Assembly (NCBI RefSeq): GCF_000744785.1
Contig: NZ_JQMO01000003.1
Span: 2,232,001-2,296,000 of the forward strand
Length of the DNA: 64,000 nt
Source of the DNA: Kitasatospora azatica KCTC 9699
GTDB taxonomy: Bacteria > Actinomycetota > Actinomycetes > Streptomycetales > Streptomycetaceae
Direction: 5' to 3'
How positions within the stretch are numbered: the first letter of the stretch is position 1; every line of letters begins with the position of its first letter. Below the pieces are notes generated by a model that had not been told where the DNA came from, searched no databases, and worked only from the letters and a program-made list of their open reading frames with translations. The position numbers and the translations under genes are program-made. Below, one piece after another: positions 16,292-24,571 of this stretch.

Positions 16292-18236
16292 GGATTCGGT
16301 CGGGGACGGTCTGGAGGGTCTGTACAAGGACGGCAAGAAGGCGGTCGGGCAGGCGATCGACCAGAACGCCCACGCGTTGGGCGGGATGCTGGACTTCGTC
16401 GGCCTGCACGAGGCCGCGCACGCGGTGGACAAGTTCGGCGACAAGGTGGCCGACAACCTGGGTGCGCAGGTCGGCGAGTTGCAGCTCGGGGACACGGACG
16501 ATCCCAAGGAGCTGGTGCACGGCGACGTCAAGGCGATCACCGAGTCGGCGAAGCACCTGCGCGCCTTCCACGACGCGTTCGAGGAGACCGGCAGCGGGCT
16601 GCGGTCGATGGATTCGGAGCACTGGCAGGGGCAGGCGGCAGATGCGTTCCGCGCCAAGTTCGCCCCGCATCCCACGCAGTGGCTGGTGACGGCGGACGCG
16701 TGCGCGACGGCCGCAGGGGCGCTGGACGACTTCTCGCACACGGTCGGTTGGGCGCAGGACCAGGCGAAGCAGGCCATCGACGCGTACAACGCCGCGAAGA
16801 AGGCGCACCAGCAGGCGCAGGACGCGTACAACGCGAGCGTCGACAGCTACAACAAGGCCGTCAAGACCTGGAACTACGCCGCCAAGACCAACCCCAACCC
16901 GGGCCCCCAGCCCACCGACCCCGGCGCCTTCCACGACCCGTCCACCGACCAGCTCAGCCACGCCCAGGACCTGCTGCGCGCCGCCCGTTCAGCTCGCGAC
17001 ACGGCCGCCGATGCGGCGGCGAAGGCGATCAAGGCGGCCACGGACGCGGCGCCGGCGGAGCCGAGTTTCACCGAGCGGATGAAGCTGGACGCGGTCGACC
17101 TGGCCGAGGGCGGCATGGACGGCTACGAGCACCTGTACGGCGGGGTCGTGAAGGGTGCGGCCGACATCCTCAAGTTCGGTCGCGGCCTGAACCCGCTGGA
17201 CGTCTACAACATCACCCACCCCGCCCTCTACCTCGACCATGTCAACACGGTCGCCGCCGGCCTGGTCAACGTCTCCAACCACCCCACCCAGCTGCTCTCC
17301 GCGGTGGTGGGGTCGGGGTGGGGCTCGGACCCGTTCGAGGCCAGCGGCAAGCTGTTCACCAACGTAGCCTTCGGCATCGCCACCGGGGGCACTGGCGAGG
17401 CCGCCTCGGTCGCCACCGACGTGGGCGTCAACGCCAGCAAGGACATCGCCGAGAATGCGGCGGAGAAGACTGCGATCCAGAGCGTCGAAAACGCCGGCGG
17501 CGATGCGGCGGCCACCGCCGGCGCGAACCCCGCGGGTTTGCCTGACGGCTGGACCATTAAGGATCCACTCGCTGGCGGCGTCGATCGGCCGCTTTCGCCG
17601 GAGGATTTCCGGAAGCTCACCCCAGAGCAGCAGATGGAAGTTGCGCGGTCTGAAATCTCACCGGGCGCACGGACATTCAAGAACAACCTCGAAGCCGGAG
17701 ACTATGGAGCCGACTATTGGAACGGGTATGCTGACAGCATGCCGCAGCCATTGAAGGACGCGGTGCGTGACTATACGCGGGGGAGGCCGGAAGACGGCCG
17801 ACCGACCTATAGGGATATGAACGGCTACTTGCGGAGCAGTGATGGATCCGGAGGTACGCCCCAGGTACTGCAGCACATCGACAAGGTCGATCAGGCACTG
17901 GCCGGCCGTCCCGTACCTGAGGACGTCCTGGTCGCTCGGGGGACAGGGCTCGGGCATATCGACGGAGATCCGTTCCGCATGGTAGGGAAGGAATTCACTG
18001 AGGACGCCTTCACTTCCAGCTCGCTCGGAGGTCCCGCTGGCGCGTTCGCAGGCGACGACGCGATACTGCACTTGAGGGTCCCCGAGGGGACGCCGGGACT
18101 CTTCGTGGAGAAGGTCTCGATGTTCGGTGGCGGCGAGCGAGAGCTGCTCCTGGGGAAGGGCTTGACCTGGCGCGCGACCAGGGTCGTCAACTTGAATGGA
18201 CAGTGGCAGATCTTTGGTGAGGTTCTGCCGAAGTAG
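16281..18236 (+). CDS. Type VII polymorphic toxin with C-terminal ADP-ribosyltransferase domain
   Basis: The 651-residue protein has a helical delivery region with a WXG-type motif (HWQGQAADAFRAKF, about 114-127), long Ala/Lys-rich coiled helices to about 280 and a conserved middle region to about 420. The C-terminal toxin (about 430-651) has the R-S-E layout of exoenzyme-type ADP-ribosyltransferases: YTRGRPEDGRPTYRDMN (substrate helix), Arg in VLVARGTG, the STS-like TSSS in EDAFTSSSLGG and the ExE site in GGGERELLLGKG. It would transfer ADP-ribose from NAD+ to a protein in a target cell. Third-position G/C falls at the start of the toxin domain (about 17550), suggesting an exchanged tip. The putative immunity gene lies 13 bp downstream. 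Confidence 0.88.
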   Translation: MGFLDSVGDGLEGLYKDGKKAVGQAIDQNAHALGGMLDFVGLHEAAHAVDKFGDKVADNLGAQVGELQLGDTDDPKELVHGDVKAITESAKHLRAFHDAFEETGSGLRSMDSEHWQGQAADAFRAKFAPHPTQWLVTADACATAAGALDDFSHTVGWAQDQAKQAIDAYNAAKKAHQQAQDAYNASVDSYNKAVKTWNYAAKTNPNPGPQPTDPGAFHDPSTDQLSHAQDLLRAARSARDTAADAAAKAIKAATDAAPAEPSFTERMKLDAVDLAEGGMDGYEHLYGGVVKGAADILKFGRGLNPLDVYNITHPALYLDHVNTVAAGLVNVSNHPTQLLSAVVGSGWGSDPFEASGKLFTNVAFGIATGGTGEAASVATDVGVNASKDIAENAAEKTAIQSVENAGGDAAATAGANPAGLPDGWTIKDPLAGGVDRPLSPEDFRKLTPEQQMEVARSEISPGARTFKNNLEAGDYGADYWNGYADSMPQPLKDAVRDYTRGRPEDGRPTYRDMNGYLRSSDGSGGTPQVLQHIDKVDQALAGRPVPEDVLVARGTGLGHIDGDPFRMVGKEFTEDAFTSSSLGGPAGAFAGDDAILHLRVPEGTPGLFVEKVSMFGGGERELLLGKGLTWRATRVVNLNGQWQIFGEVLPK

Positions 18237-18249
18237 AAGGGGTTGATGG

Positions 18250-18699
18250 ATGAGCGAGTCCGAGCGGTGGAATCCGAGTCTTCATGAGGACCTGCAGCTT
18301 CGCCTGCGAGAGGGCGGGCCGGTCGATTACACGTATCGGACTGACAAGCCCGTCCAGTATGTCGCGGTGGCGAACGACAGCATCGGAATCCTCGGGTATC
18401 TGTGGGCGTGCGATGCCGACGACGCAGCCGGCTGGGTGGCGCGCCCGGCGGCCGGCCATGAGGGGGTCAACTCCGCCATTATCTGGTTCCACGATCTGCG
18501 CGAGGCAAAGGCACGAGGATTGGAACCGTCGCGTGCGCTGGCCGAGTTCGCGGCGCTCCCCAAGGGAACCTACGTGGACTGGGTTGTGCCCGGCTCCTGG
18601 GCCAGCGCCGACAGCGTCGCGGCCTTGGAGGAGCTGGCCAGCGAGGGCTACACGCCCCCGCCGCCTCGCCCGCGTCCGGTACGGCGCCGGGAGCCCTGA
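18250..18699 (+). CDS. Putative immunity protein for the ADP-ribosyltransferase toxin
   Basis: This 149-residue soluble protein starts 13 bp after the toxin stop. It has no recognised family: an acidic N-terminus (MSESERWNPSLHEDLQLRL), a mixed alpha/beta core (YVAVANDSIGILGYLWACDADDAAGW), ALAEFAALPKGTYVDWVVPGSW, and a Pro/Arg tail. The immunity role is inferred from position and from a degraded paralogue just downstream that again follows a toxin tail. AGAAGGGG upstream of ATG 18250 is the ribosome-binding site. Confidence 0.75.
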   Translation: MSESERWNPSLHEDLQLRLREGGPVDYTYRTDKPVQYVAVANDSIGILGYLWACDADDAAGWVARPAAGHEGVNSAIIWFHDLREAKARGLEPSRALAEFAALPKGTYVDWVVPGSWASADSVAALEELASEGYTPPPPRPRPVRRREP

Positions 18700-18737
18700 C
18701 CACAGCGACCGTCGCGCCCTCGCCCGGCGCTTCGGAG

Positions 18738-18791
18738 TCTTGGTCGTTTGAGGGACAGCGGCAGGTCTTGGGTGAGTTCCTATCGAGGTAG
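18738..18791 (+). pseudogene. Remnant of a second ADP-ribosyltransferase toxin (3' tail only)
   Basis: In one frame this reads WSFEGQRQVLGEFLSR and a stop. It aligns with the toxin end VVNLNGQWQIFGEVLPK, and the 12-14 bp linker to the next ATG (AGAAGGGGTTGATGG) is identical in both copies. Only the tail of the second toxin survives. Confidence 0.75.
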
Positions 18792-18913
18792 AAGGGGTTG
18801 ATGGATGAGCGAGGCCGAGCGGAATCCGCAGCTCCATGAGGACATGCAGTTCCGCCTGCGAGAGGGTGGGCCGGCCAGGTACACCTGTCGGACTGAGGTT
18901 TTCTCAGCGGTGA

Positions 18914-19723
18914 TTACTTCCAGATTCCATTGAGGACAAGGGCCGCTCGGGCGATGTCGCCGATCCGGCTGGGGCTGAGCGTGACGTATTGCAGGGTGCG
19001 CCACCGCTGTTTGAGCTCGGCGGCGGTGCGCTCGCCGAGGGCTCGGACGTGCCGGAGCAGGGCGTTGAACGTGCGGGTGTCGACGTGAAGTGCCTGTTCG
19101 GACTTACCTTTTGGCCGTCGTACGGGGATGAGGATGCCGATGCCCGCGCCGATGTAGCCCTTGTCGGCCAGGGTCGGCAGGCTGTCGGCCGCCGCCTTGT
19201 ATAGCGCGGGCAGGGCGTGGATGCGGGCGGCGGTGATGTCGGGGGTGGAGCCGGGTTCGACGTCGGAGACCCACAGCGGCGTGCCGTCCGGCGCGGACAG
19301 GAACTGAATGTTGCCGCCGAAGGCCTTGTGCTTCTGGCTGAACCACAGGTCATTGCCGTTCTCGCGGACGCCGGCGAGGCGGTCCGATTCGATGAGCGTG
19401 CCGTCCAGGATGACGTGCGTCATGCCCTCGCGCTGGCAGCGGGCCAGGACTTCATGCAGGTCGGGGGCCTGGTCGGTGAGTACGTCAATGCCCTCGTGCA
19501 GGTAACGGTAGCCCGTAGCCTGGGAAACGCCGGCGTCACGGGCAAGGCAGTGCACACAGCCACGCTCGCGGAACCAGCGCAGCACCAGCACCGCCTGCTG
19601 GAACGCACCCAGCGCCCGCGAGCCCTTCGGGGTGCCGATCCGACGCCGGTGAGCGGCGAGCAGGCGGGCCAGGTGCTCCACCACGTGGCGCGGGACATCG
19701 AGCGTGGCAACATAGGCGACCAA
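18914..19723 (-). CDS. IS5-family transposase (DDE_Tnp_4 type)
   Basis: The 269-residue protein has an N-terminal helix-turn-helix (CLARDAGVSQATGYRYLHEGI) and the IS4/IS5-type catalytic core: first Asp in MTHVILDGTLIESDR, GGNIQFLSAPDGTPLWVSDV with PGSTPDITAAR, second Asp in LPTLADKGYIGAG, and a C-terminal Glu in GERTAAELKQRW. The frame is intact. Its stop codon falls within the left inverted repeat of the element. The start at 19723 gives the MVAYVATLDV opening that I associate with streptomycete members. Confidence 0.9.
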   Translation of the reverse strand: MVAYVATLDVPRHVVEHLARLLAAHRRRIGTPKGSRALGAFQQAVLVLRWFRERGCVHCLARDAGVSQATGYRYLHEGIDVLTDQAPDLHEVLARCQREGMTHVILDGTLIESDRLAGVRENGNDLWFSQKHKAFGGNIQFLSAPDGTPLWVSDVEPGSTPDITAARIHALPALYKAAADSLPTLADKGYIGAGIGILIPVRRPKGKSEQALHVDTRTFNALLRHVRALGERTAAELKQRWRTLQYVTLSPSRIGDIARAALVLNGIWK

Positions 19724-19864
19724 CGTGAAGCCTCTGGTTCAACGGACGATCTTGTGAGAGAGACTTGTCCTACCAGGGGCGTCACGCCTGTCCGAGGCCA
19801 GGGCCCTACCTTTGGCCTGAGCCGCCCGCACTGGTCTCCAGAGACCATTCCACGGAGAAGGACC

Positions 19865-20488
19865 TCAGTGGCGGTGGGGGACCGGCGGCGCGTCGGTGTC
19901 GTACTGCAATGCCCAGGCGCGGGTGCCCGTGAGCACCTTCCGTGGCGCCCATGCCTCGCTCAGCATGCCTGCCACCGTGGCGTGGGCGCTGCTACTGATC
20001 TGTGGCGTCGGCCGGTCGAACGGGGAGTCGGCTATCGCAGCGGACACCTCGGCACGCAAGATCTTGCGCCCCCACGGCTCCAGGGTGTTGGCGAGAAGCC
20101 CGTCGAACCTCATGGTCGAGTACTCCTCGTCGCTGCCATTGCGGCCCAGCTCGGAGATGTAGCGGTACGTCTCCCAGTCGATCGAGACCCACACGCCGAA
20201 GGTCACCGTCCGTCCGTCGGTCAGGGGGACCGGAAGCAGTGCGCGAGTGAAGGCACCGATGATGTCGGTAGCGACCATGAAGTCGGACAGGAACGTGATG
20301 TGCGTCTCCTGGTCGCGCACCGACAGGTTGGCGACCGGATCCGGCAGGGGCAGGTTGAATCGGGGGTCGCCCGGATCCAAGGCGCCGTCGCAACACGTAC
20401 ACGTAGGCACGGACGGAGAAGATGCGCCGCCCGCCCCAGAACTCTTGTCTCTGCCTCGCCACCAAGCCATGGTCGAAGACTCAATCAC
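19865..20488 (-). CDS. DUF2199-like passenger protein of the IS
   Basis: The protein has about 207 residues (201 if the ATG at 20470 is used instead of GTG 20488). A CTCCDG pair near residue 30 is followed by RFNLPLPDPV, THITFLSDFMVATDIIGAFTRALLPVPLTDG, VTFGVWVSIDWETYRYISEL and FDGLLANTLEPWG, which match the DUF2199 layout (CxxC, 'D......F.rg.leiPv......f.wG.Wvsl'). DUF2199 proteins are cytosolic and of unknown function, often near toxin/immunity genes. It lies inside the IS ends, in the same direction as the transposase with a 141-bp gap. An immunity-like role is possible but unproven. Confidence 0.7.
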   Translation of the reverse strand: MIESSTMAWWRGRDKSSGAGGASSPSVPTCTCCDGALDPGDPRFNLPLPDPVANLSVRDQETHITFLSDFMVATDIIGAFTRALLPVPLTDGRTVTFGVWVSIDWETYRYISELGRNGSDEEYSTMRFDGLLANTLEPWGRKILRAEVSAAIADSPFDRPTPQISSSAHATVAGMLSEAWAPRKVLTGTRAWALQYDTDAPPVPHRH

Positions 20489-21001
20489 AGACTGGAGGCC
20501 TGTTGCCAGGGCTGTCGGCTGGTCCAGAGCCGAACCGGCGCGTCCACTACTGCTTCTCCGTTACGGCATGTTCGGGCGCGGCGGGTCGACCGTCGCCGAG
20601 AATCTGAACGGATTGGAAGCAATCATCGCTGAGAAAACCTCACTGACAAGCCCATCGAGTACGTCGCGGTGGCGAACGACAGCATCGGAGTCCTCGGTTA
20701 TCTGTGGGCATGCGATGCCGATGAAGCCGCAGGCTGGGTAGATCCCCCGGCAGCCGGCGACGTGGGCGCCAACTCCGCCGTTGTCTGGTTCCTCGATCTG
20801 CGCTAGGCAAAGGCACGGGGGCTGGAGCCGTCGCGTGCGCTGGCCGAGTTCGCGGCACTCCCCAAGGGAACGTACGCGAGCTGGGTCGGGCCCGGCTCCT
20901 GGGCCCGCGCCGACAGCATCACAGCCCTGAAGGAGCTGGCCGGCGAGGGTTACACGCCCCCGCCGCCTCGCCCGCGTCCGGTACGGCGCCGCGAACCCTG
21001 A

Positions 21002-21293
21002 CCGCAGCGTGGCCAGACTGTTGCCAGTTTGCGCGTGGCTTTGCGCTCTGTTGGACGCCGAAGTTCGTCCCCGAGCTTCGGGCTTCGGGGGTCGAGCGCT
21101 CTGTCTGAGGAACGGTGGGTGGTTACTCCCGCCCACCCACCCAATTCCCGTGCAGGCCAATGAGTATGACTAATTGTGAGCAGTTGGCCACGCTCGGCAT
21201 TCGCGGTGTACCGTTCGCCGCATAAAGCGACCCCCGCTGGTGCGTCAACACCGAACGGGGGTCTGACCTGCTGATCGAGAAACGGTCGATCCT
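21002..21293. other. Intergenic region with a stem-loop
   Basis: No gene is seen. Arms GACCCCCG and CGGGGGTC at 21229-21263 form a stem-loop 31 bp before the next start codon. The region separates the decayed immunity copy from the winged-helix gene. Confidence 0.4.
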
Positions 21294-22157
21294 GTGGCTA
21301 CTGCCTACCCTACCGCCGCGCCCGGTTTCGGGAAGCGTTCCGCGCCGTCCCAACACCCGGCCGGACCAACCGACTTCGCACACCTGCCCGAGCGTGAGGC
21401 CTATCTCGCCGCCTACATCGACCGGCTGCCCGACGGCGCCGCGATCGACACCAAGACCCTCGCTCGTGAGCAACCCCGGTACGGGCAGCAGGCGGTGCGG
21501 TCCGCGCTGCGTGTGCTGACCCGCGCGGGACACCTGCTCCGGGTGCGTGAGACCGTCGGCGAGGGCCTGACCCGCTGGGTGTTCCGCACCTTCTTCTCGC
21601 GTACCGCCCGCCCCGTCAGCTGGTGGGAACGCTTCCTCGCCGACCGTCGCGGCGGCGCCACCCGCGAGGACCCCACTCCCGCCCCGCCGCCCCGCTCCGA
21701 GGCCTACCGCGCCCTCGCCTCCCTGGGCGCCACCGACCGGCGCATGACGCTGTCCGCCAAGGAGTGCGCCGAGTTGGAGGCGCTTGCGGCCGAATGGCTG
21801 GCGCGCGACATCACCGTGCAGCAGTTCCGCCACGCCATGACCTCCGGCCTCCCCGCCGCCATCCACTGCCCCGGAGCCTTCACCCGCCGCCGCCTCGTGG
21901 ACCGCATCCCACCCCACCCGAACCGTGACCCGCGCCCGCAGGACAGAACGGAGTGCGCCAACTGCCGTGCGCCGGGTAGCGCCGAGACGCAACCCGGCGG
22001 CCTGTGCCCCAGGTGCGTCGGGACGGAGGCGGCGACTGCCCCGACCGCCCCGCGCGGTGGCCTGATCGCGCAGGCCCGCGCGGTGGTGCGGCAGGCCAGG
22101 GCACGGGGTGTAAGCGGGGCAGATCAGCCTCGCACGGCAGGTGAACCGGCATGCTGA
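21294..22157 (+). CDS. Winged-helix DNA-binding protein with C-terminal zinc ribbon, hypothetical
   Basis: The 287-residue protein has a helical region (LPEREAYLAAYIDRLPDGAAID), a winged-helix-like part (TLAREQPRYGQQAVRSALRVLTRAGHLLRVRET, about 60-95), a basic middle and a CxxC-CxxC ribbon near the end (CANC at about 222, CPRC at about 238). It belongs to a streptomycete-specific family often seen in accessory regions, which I know only as a predicted regulator. The start is the GTG at 21294. It stands between the two toxin loci and may act on either. Confidence 0.7.
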   Translation: MATAYPTAAPGFGKRSAPSQHPAGPTDFAHLPEREAYLAAYIDRLPDGAAIDTKTLAREQPRYGQQAVRSALRVLTRAGHLLRVRETVGEGLTRWVFRTFFSRTARPVSWWERFLADRRGGATREDPTPAPPPRSEAYRALASLGATDRRMTLSAKECAELEALAAEWLARDITVQQFRHAMTSGLPAAIHCPGAFTRRRLVDRIPPHPNRDPRPQDRTECANCRAPGSAETQPGGLCPRCVGTEAATAPTAPRGGLIAQARAVVRQARARGVSGADQPRTAGEPAC

Positions 22158-22226
22158 CAGGCGAGTCGGACCCGTTATCTTGGGGGTCGGTTCGGCTCTT
22201 GTAGGGGTGCAGAAGGGGGAGAGCTC

Positions 22227-22553
22227 ATGGCGGAGGGGTTCAGGGTCGACCTGGGGGCGTTGGACAACGCCTCTTCAGGGATCGACGACACTCTGGCGAA
22301 GCTTCAGTTCAAGAAGGTCAGCGATCTCGACCCGAAGAAGGACGACATCGGGCACGGTCATCTGGCCGATGTGCTGGAGACGTTCTGCACCCGCTGGGAG
22401 TTGGGGGTGGAGAACCTGGCGAAGGACGCCCAGACGGTCTCCAAGCGATTGGACGCGAGCGTAAAGGCCTACCGCGAGGTGGACGGGCGGATCGCCGGTC
22501 AACTGAGCGGCACGTTGAGTCGTGACAGCGGCGCGGACCCGGGGGCGAAGTAG
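22227..22553 (+). CDS. WXG100/EspC-like type VII accessory protein
   Basis: This 108-residue helical protein (FRVDLGALDNASSGIDDTLAKL, then GHGHLADVLETFCTRWELGVENL) is related to the protein at 15612. It immediately precedes the second toxin gene; its stop TAG shares one base with the toxin's GTG start. It probably forms the secretion partner of that toxin. GGGGGAGAG before ATG 22227 is the ribosome-binding site. Confidence 0.8.
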   Translation: MAEGFRVDLGALDNASSGIDDTLAKLQFKKVSDLDPKKDDIGHGHLADVLETFCTRWELGVENLAKDAQTVSKRLDASVKAYREVDGRIAGQLSGTLSRDSGADPGAK

Positions 22554-23893
22554 TGGCGAAGGAACTGGGGCAGACCTCCGATCCGAACGAGCTGATACCG
22601 GGCAACCCGGATGCGATCGCCTCGACGTCGGCCTGGCTCACGAGTTACGGCGACACGCTGCACTCCGCCGGCGAGGGCCTCCAGCGGATCGACACCGTCG
22701 ACGGGTGGTCCGGAGAGGCGGGCGACGCCTTCCGGGACGCTTTCAAGGGCGTGCCGGGGAAGTGGCTGGAGGCGGGTGACGGCTTCCACGACGCCGCTGC
22801 CGCGCTGACGTCCTATCAGGGAACGCTGACGTGGGCGCAAGGGCAGGCGGCGGACGCGATCCGCCAGTGGAACGCCGGGCAGAGCGCGACGGACACGGCC
22901 AAGTCGCAGCATCAGGACGCCGAGAAGGCCGCCGGCCACAGCCTGCCGTTCACCGACCCCGGTGACTCCACGCGCGCAGCGGCGCAGCAGACGCTGAACA
23001 GTGCCCGCAGCCAGCTCAAGACGGCGGGCGACACCGCCGCCGACAAGATCGCCAAGGCTTACGACAAGGCCCCCGAGGAGCCCGGCTTCTGGGACGACGT
23101 CGGCGACTTCTTCTCCGACGCCGGGGACTTCCTGCTGAATGTCGGAGAGACCGCCGTGGAGGACCTGGCCTCCGTGGGCAACGCGATGCTCCACGACCCG
23201 GGGGCCGTGGGGGAGGTGGCGTTCGGTCTGACGCTCGCGACCCTCGGAGCCGGTGGTGAGGTCCTTGGCGTCGGCCTGGACCTCACCGGCGCGGGCGCCC
23301 TGATCGGCGTCCCGGTCAACGTCCTGTCGGCCGGCGCCATCGCCAGCGGTCTCGGTGTGGCCGGCCTCGGCGCGACCCAGATCGCCAAGGACGCGGTGGG
23401 GCCCGACCGGGTTCAGATGACGGGGGACGGCGGGGGCGGCGGCGGCAGCACGCCGAATCCGGGAACTACTCCTTCGGGGACGCCCGACCCGGGGGCCACC
23501 CCAGGCGGTCGTGTCACCAACATCCCGAAGAACGCCGATCCGACGACGGTCCGCGCGTTGGGACGGGAGAACGAGTCGGCCGAGATCCTGGCGAAGAACG
23601 GCTACAAGGTCGAGCAGAACCCGGACGTGCCCGGAGCCAAGAACCCCGACTACCGCGTGGAGGGCGAGATCATGGACTGCCTTTCGCCCACGTCGGACAA
23701 CCCCCGCAACATCGCCTCGGAAATGCAGAAGAAGATCAACAAGGGCCAGGCGGACCGCATCGTGCTGAACATGACGGACACCCCTGTTGACGTGGCCGCC
23801 ATGCGACAACAGCTGACCGACTATCCGGTCAGCGGCCTCAAAGAGGTCAAAGTCATCGACAAGTCCGGAAATATCATCCAGCTCTACCCCTGA
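22553..23893 (+). CDS. Type VII polymorphic toxin with CdiA-type tRNase-like C-terminal domain
   Basis: The 446-residue protein has a WXG-type delivery region (GWSGEAGDAFRDAFKG, about 58-73) and helices to about 185. A Gly/Ala/Val-rich hydrophobic segment (about 225-285) resembles the pre-toxin translocation region of other polymorphic toxins, and a Gly/Pro/Thr linker follows (about 292-322). The toxin (about 335-446) has ENESAEILAKNGYKVEQNP, KNPDYRVEGEIMDC, SDNPRNIASEMQKKINKGQADRIVLNM and a final VKVIDKSGNIIQLYP, the pattern of CdiA C-terminal tRNase domains. It would cleave tRNA in a rival cell. Translation is coupled to the WXG-like gene. The SitI3-like immunity gene begins 23 bp later. 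Confidence 0.87.
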   Translation: MAKELGQTSDPNELIPGNPDAIASTSAWLTSYGDTLHSAGEGLQRIDTVDGWSGEAGDAFRDAFKGVPGKWLEAGDGFHDAAAALTSYQGTLTWAQGQAADAIRQWNAGQSATDTAKSQHQDAEKAAGHSLPFTDPGDSTRAAAQQTLNSARSQLKTAGDTAADKIAKAYDKAPEEPGFWDDVGDFFSDAGDFLLNVGETAVEDLASVGNAMLHDPGAVGEVAFGLTLATLGAGGEVLGVGLDLTGAGALIGVPVNVLSAGAIASGLGVAGLGATQIAKDAVGPDRVQMTGDGGGGGGSTPNPGTTPSGTPDPGATPGGRVTNIPKNADPTTVRALGRENESAEILAKNGYKVEQNPDVPGAKNPDYRVEGEIMDCLSPTSDNPRNIASEMQKKINKGQADRIVLNMTDTPVDVAAMRQQLTDYPVSGLKEVKVIDKSGNIIQLYP

Positions 23894-23916
23894 ACCTACC
23901 GAGAAAAACGGCCGAA

Positions 23917-24411
23917 ATGGCGATTTCCTACAACCTCGATCTGGTGACCCCGTTCACCCTGCCCGAAGTCGCGCAGAGACTCGACGAGGTCGCCCGGTCG
24001 CTGCGGCTGACGGACGCGACCGCGACCGTGGACAGGCTGCTCGACGAAGGCGCGGTCACGCTGGATGGCATCTGGGTCCGAGTGGTGCCCCGGAAGCCGA
24101 TTCCGTGGGGGAATCCGCTCATCGACGGCCACGTTTTCACCGCAACGGCTTCGGTGGTCTTCAGGCTCGACAAGACGGCCCACATCTCGGGTCAGCAGGA
24201 CAGTGTGGTCCGGCTCGCCACCGGCCTGCTGTCCCAAGTGCCTGGAGACGCGGTACTGCACTTCGACTACGAGGACGTCTGGCTGCTGCGCCAGGACGGC
24301 GAGCTGAGCCTCAGCGAGCGCTCCGACATCTGGCCGACGCCCCGCTTGGCCACCGTCCCCCGGCCTTACCGTCGGCAGACCCACGAGTTCGCCTTCCCCG
24401 AGGAGGGCTGA
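23917..24411 (+). CDS. SitI3-like immunity protein (copy 1)
   Basis: This 164-residue cytosolic protein begins AISYNLDLVTPFTLPEVAQRL and contains VSG-type strands (TASVVFRLDK), GQQDSVVRLATGLLSQVPGDAVLHF, DVWLLRQDGELSLSERSDIWP and PRPYRRQTHEF, a family I recognise as SitI3-type, found next to secreted toxins. By position it neutralises the tRNase-like toxin. It shares most motifs with the second copy at 24572, from which it differs mainly in the first half. Confidence 0.8.
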   Translation: MAISYNLDLVTPFTLPEVAQRLDEVARSLRLTDATATVDRLLDEGAVTLDGIWVRVVPRKPIPWGNPLIDGHVFTATASVVFRLDKTAHISGQQDSVVRLATGLLSQVPGDAVLHFDYEDVWLLRQDGELSLSERSDIWPTPRLATVPRPYRRQTHEFAFPEEG

Positions 24412-24502
24412 AGGGCAGTACATGTGCTCAGGCGCTGTCCGGGGCGGTTGATCGCCGCCCCCGGGCAGCGTCGGGCGACAACTTCAGCCCCGAGCCAGCA
24501 CA

Positions 24503-24553
24503 ATGGACACCCCAATTGACGTAGTCAGCAACGTGACAGACCTCTACCCCTAA
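24503..24553 (+). pseudogene. Remnant of a second tRNase-like toxin (3' tail)
   Basis: An open stretch of 16 codons reads MDTPIDVVSNVTDLYP and a stop. It matches TDTPVDVAAM of the intact toxin followed directly by its last residues QLYP, so about 30 residues in between are lost. It lies 18 bp before the second immunity gene, the same order as in the intact pair. Confidence 0.7.
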
Positions 24554-24571
24554 ACCAGCAGGAAGACGAAC

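Larger units (their letters stand above)
18895..20641. mobile_element. IS5-like element with a passenger gene (1747 bp)
   Basis: The ends are GAGGTTTTCTCAGCG at the left and its reverse complement at the right, identical over the first 15 bp and similar over about 33 bp (TGATT.CTTCCA follows in both). A direct repeat ACT (18892-18894, 20642-20644) flanks the element, and the interrupted immunity gene joins cleanly if one copy plus the element is removed. No internal copy of the end sequence is seen between the transposase gene and the second gene, so both genes appear to have moved as one unit. Confidence 0.82.
18805..21001 (+). pseudogene. Second copy of the immunity gene, split by an IS and carrying a nonsense codon
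   Basis: Codons 1-30 (18805-18894, MSEAERNPQLHEDMQFRLRE onwards) match the intact gene at 18250. The rest resumes at 20645 with DKPIEYVAVANDSIGVLG and runs to the stop at 20999-21001 (PPPPRPRPVRRREP). Between the two parts sits a 1747-bp IS flanked by a 3-bp duplication (ACT). A GAG codon of the intact copy is TAG at 20804-20806, so even without the IS the protein would be truncated at about two thirds. Both the nonsense mutation and the insertion show that this copy is dispensable. Confidence 0.88.

Noticed and set aside
12137..20641. Composite transposon formed by the two IS elements
   Set aside because: They belong to different families with different ends, and each has its own insertion signs.
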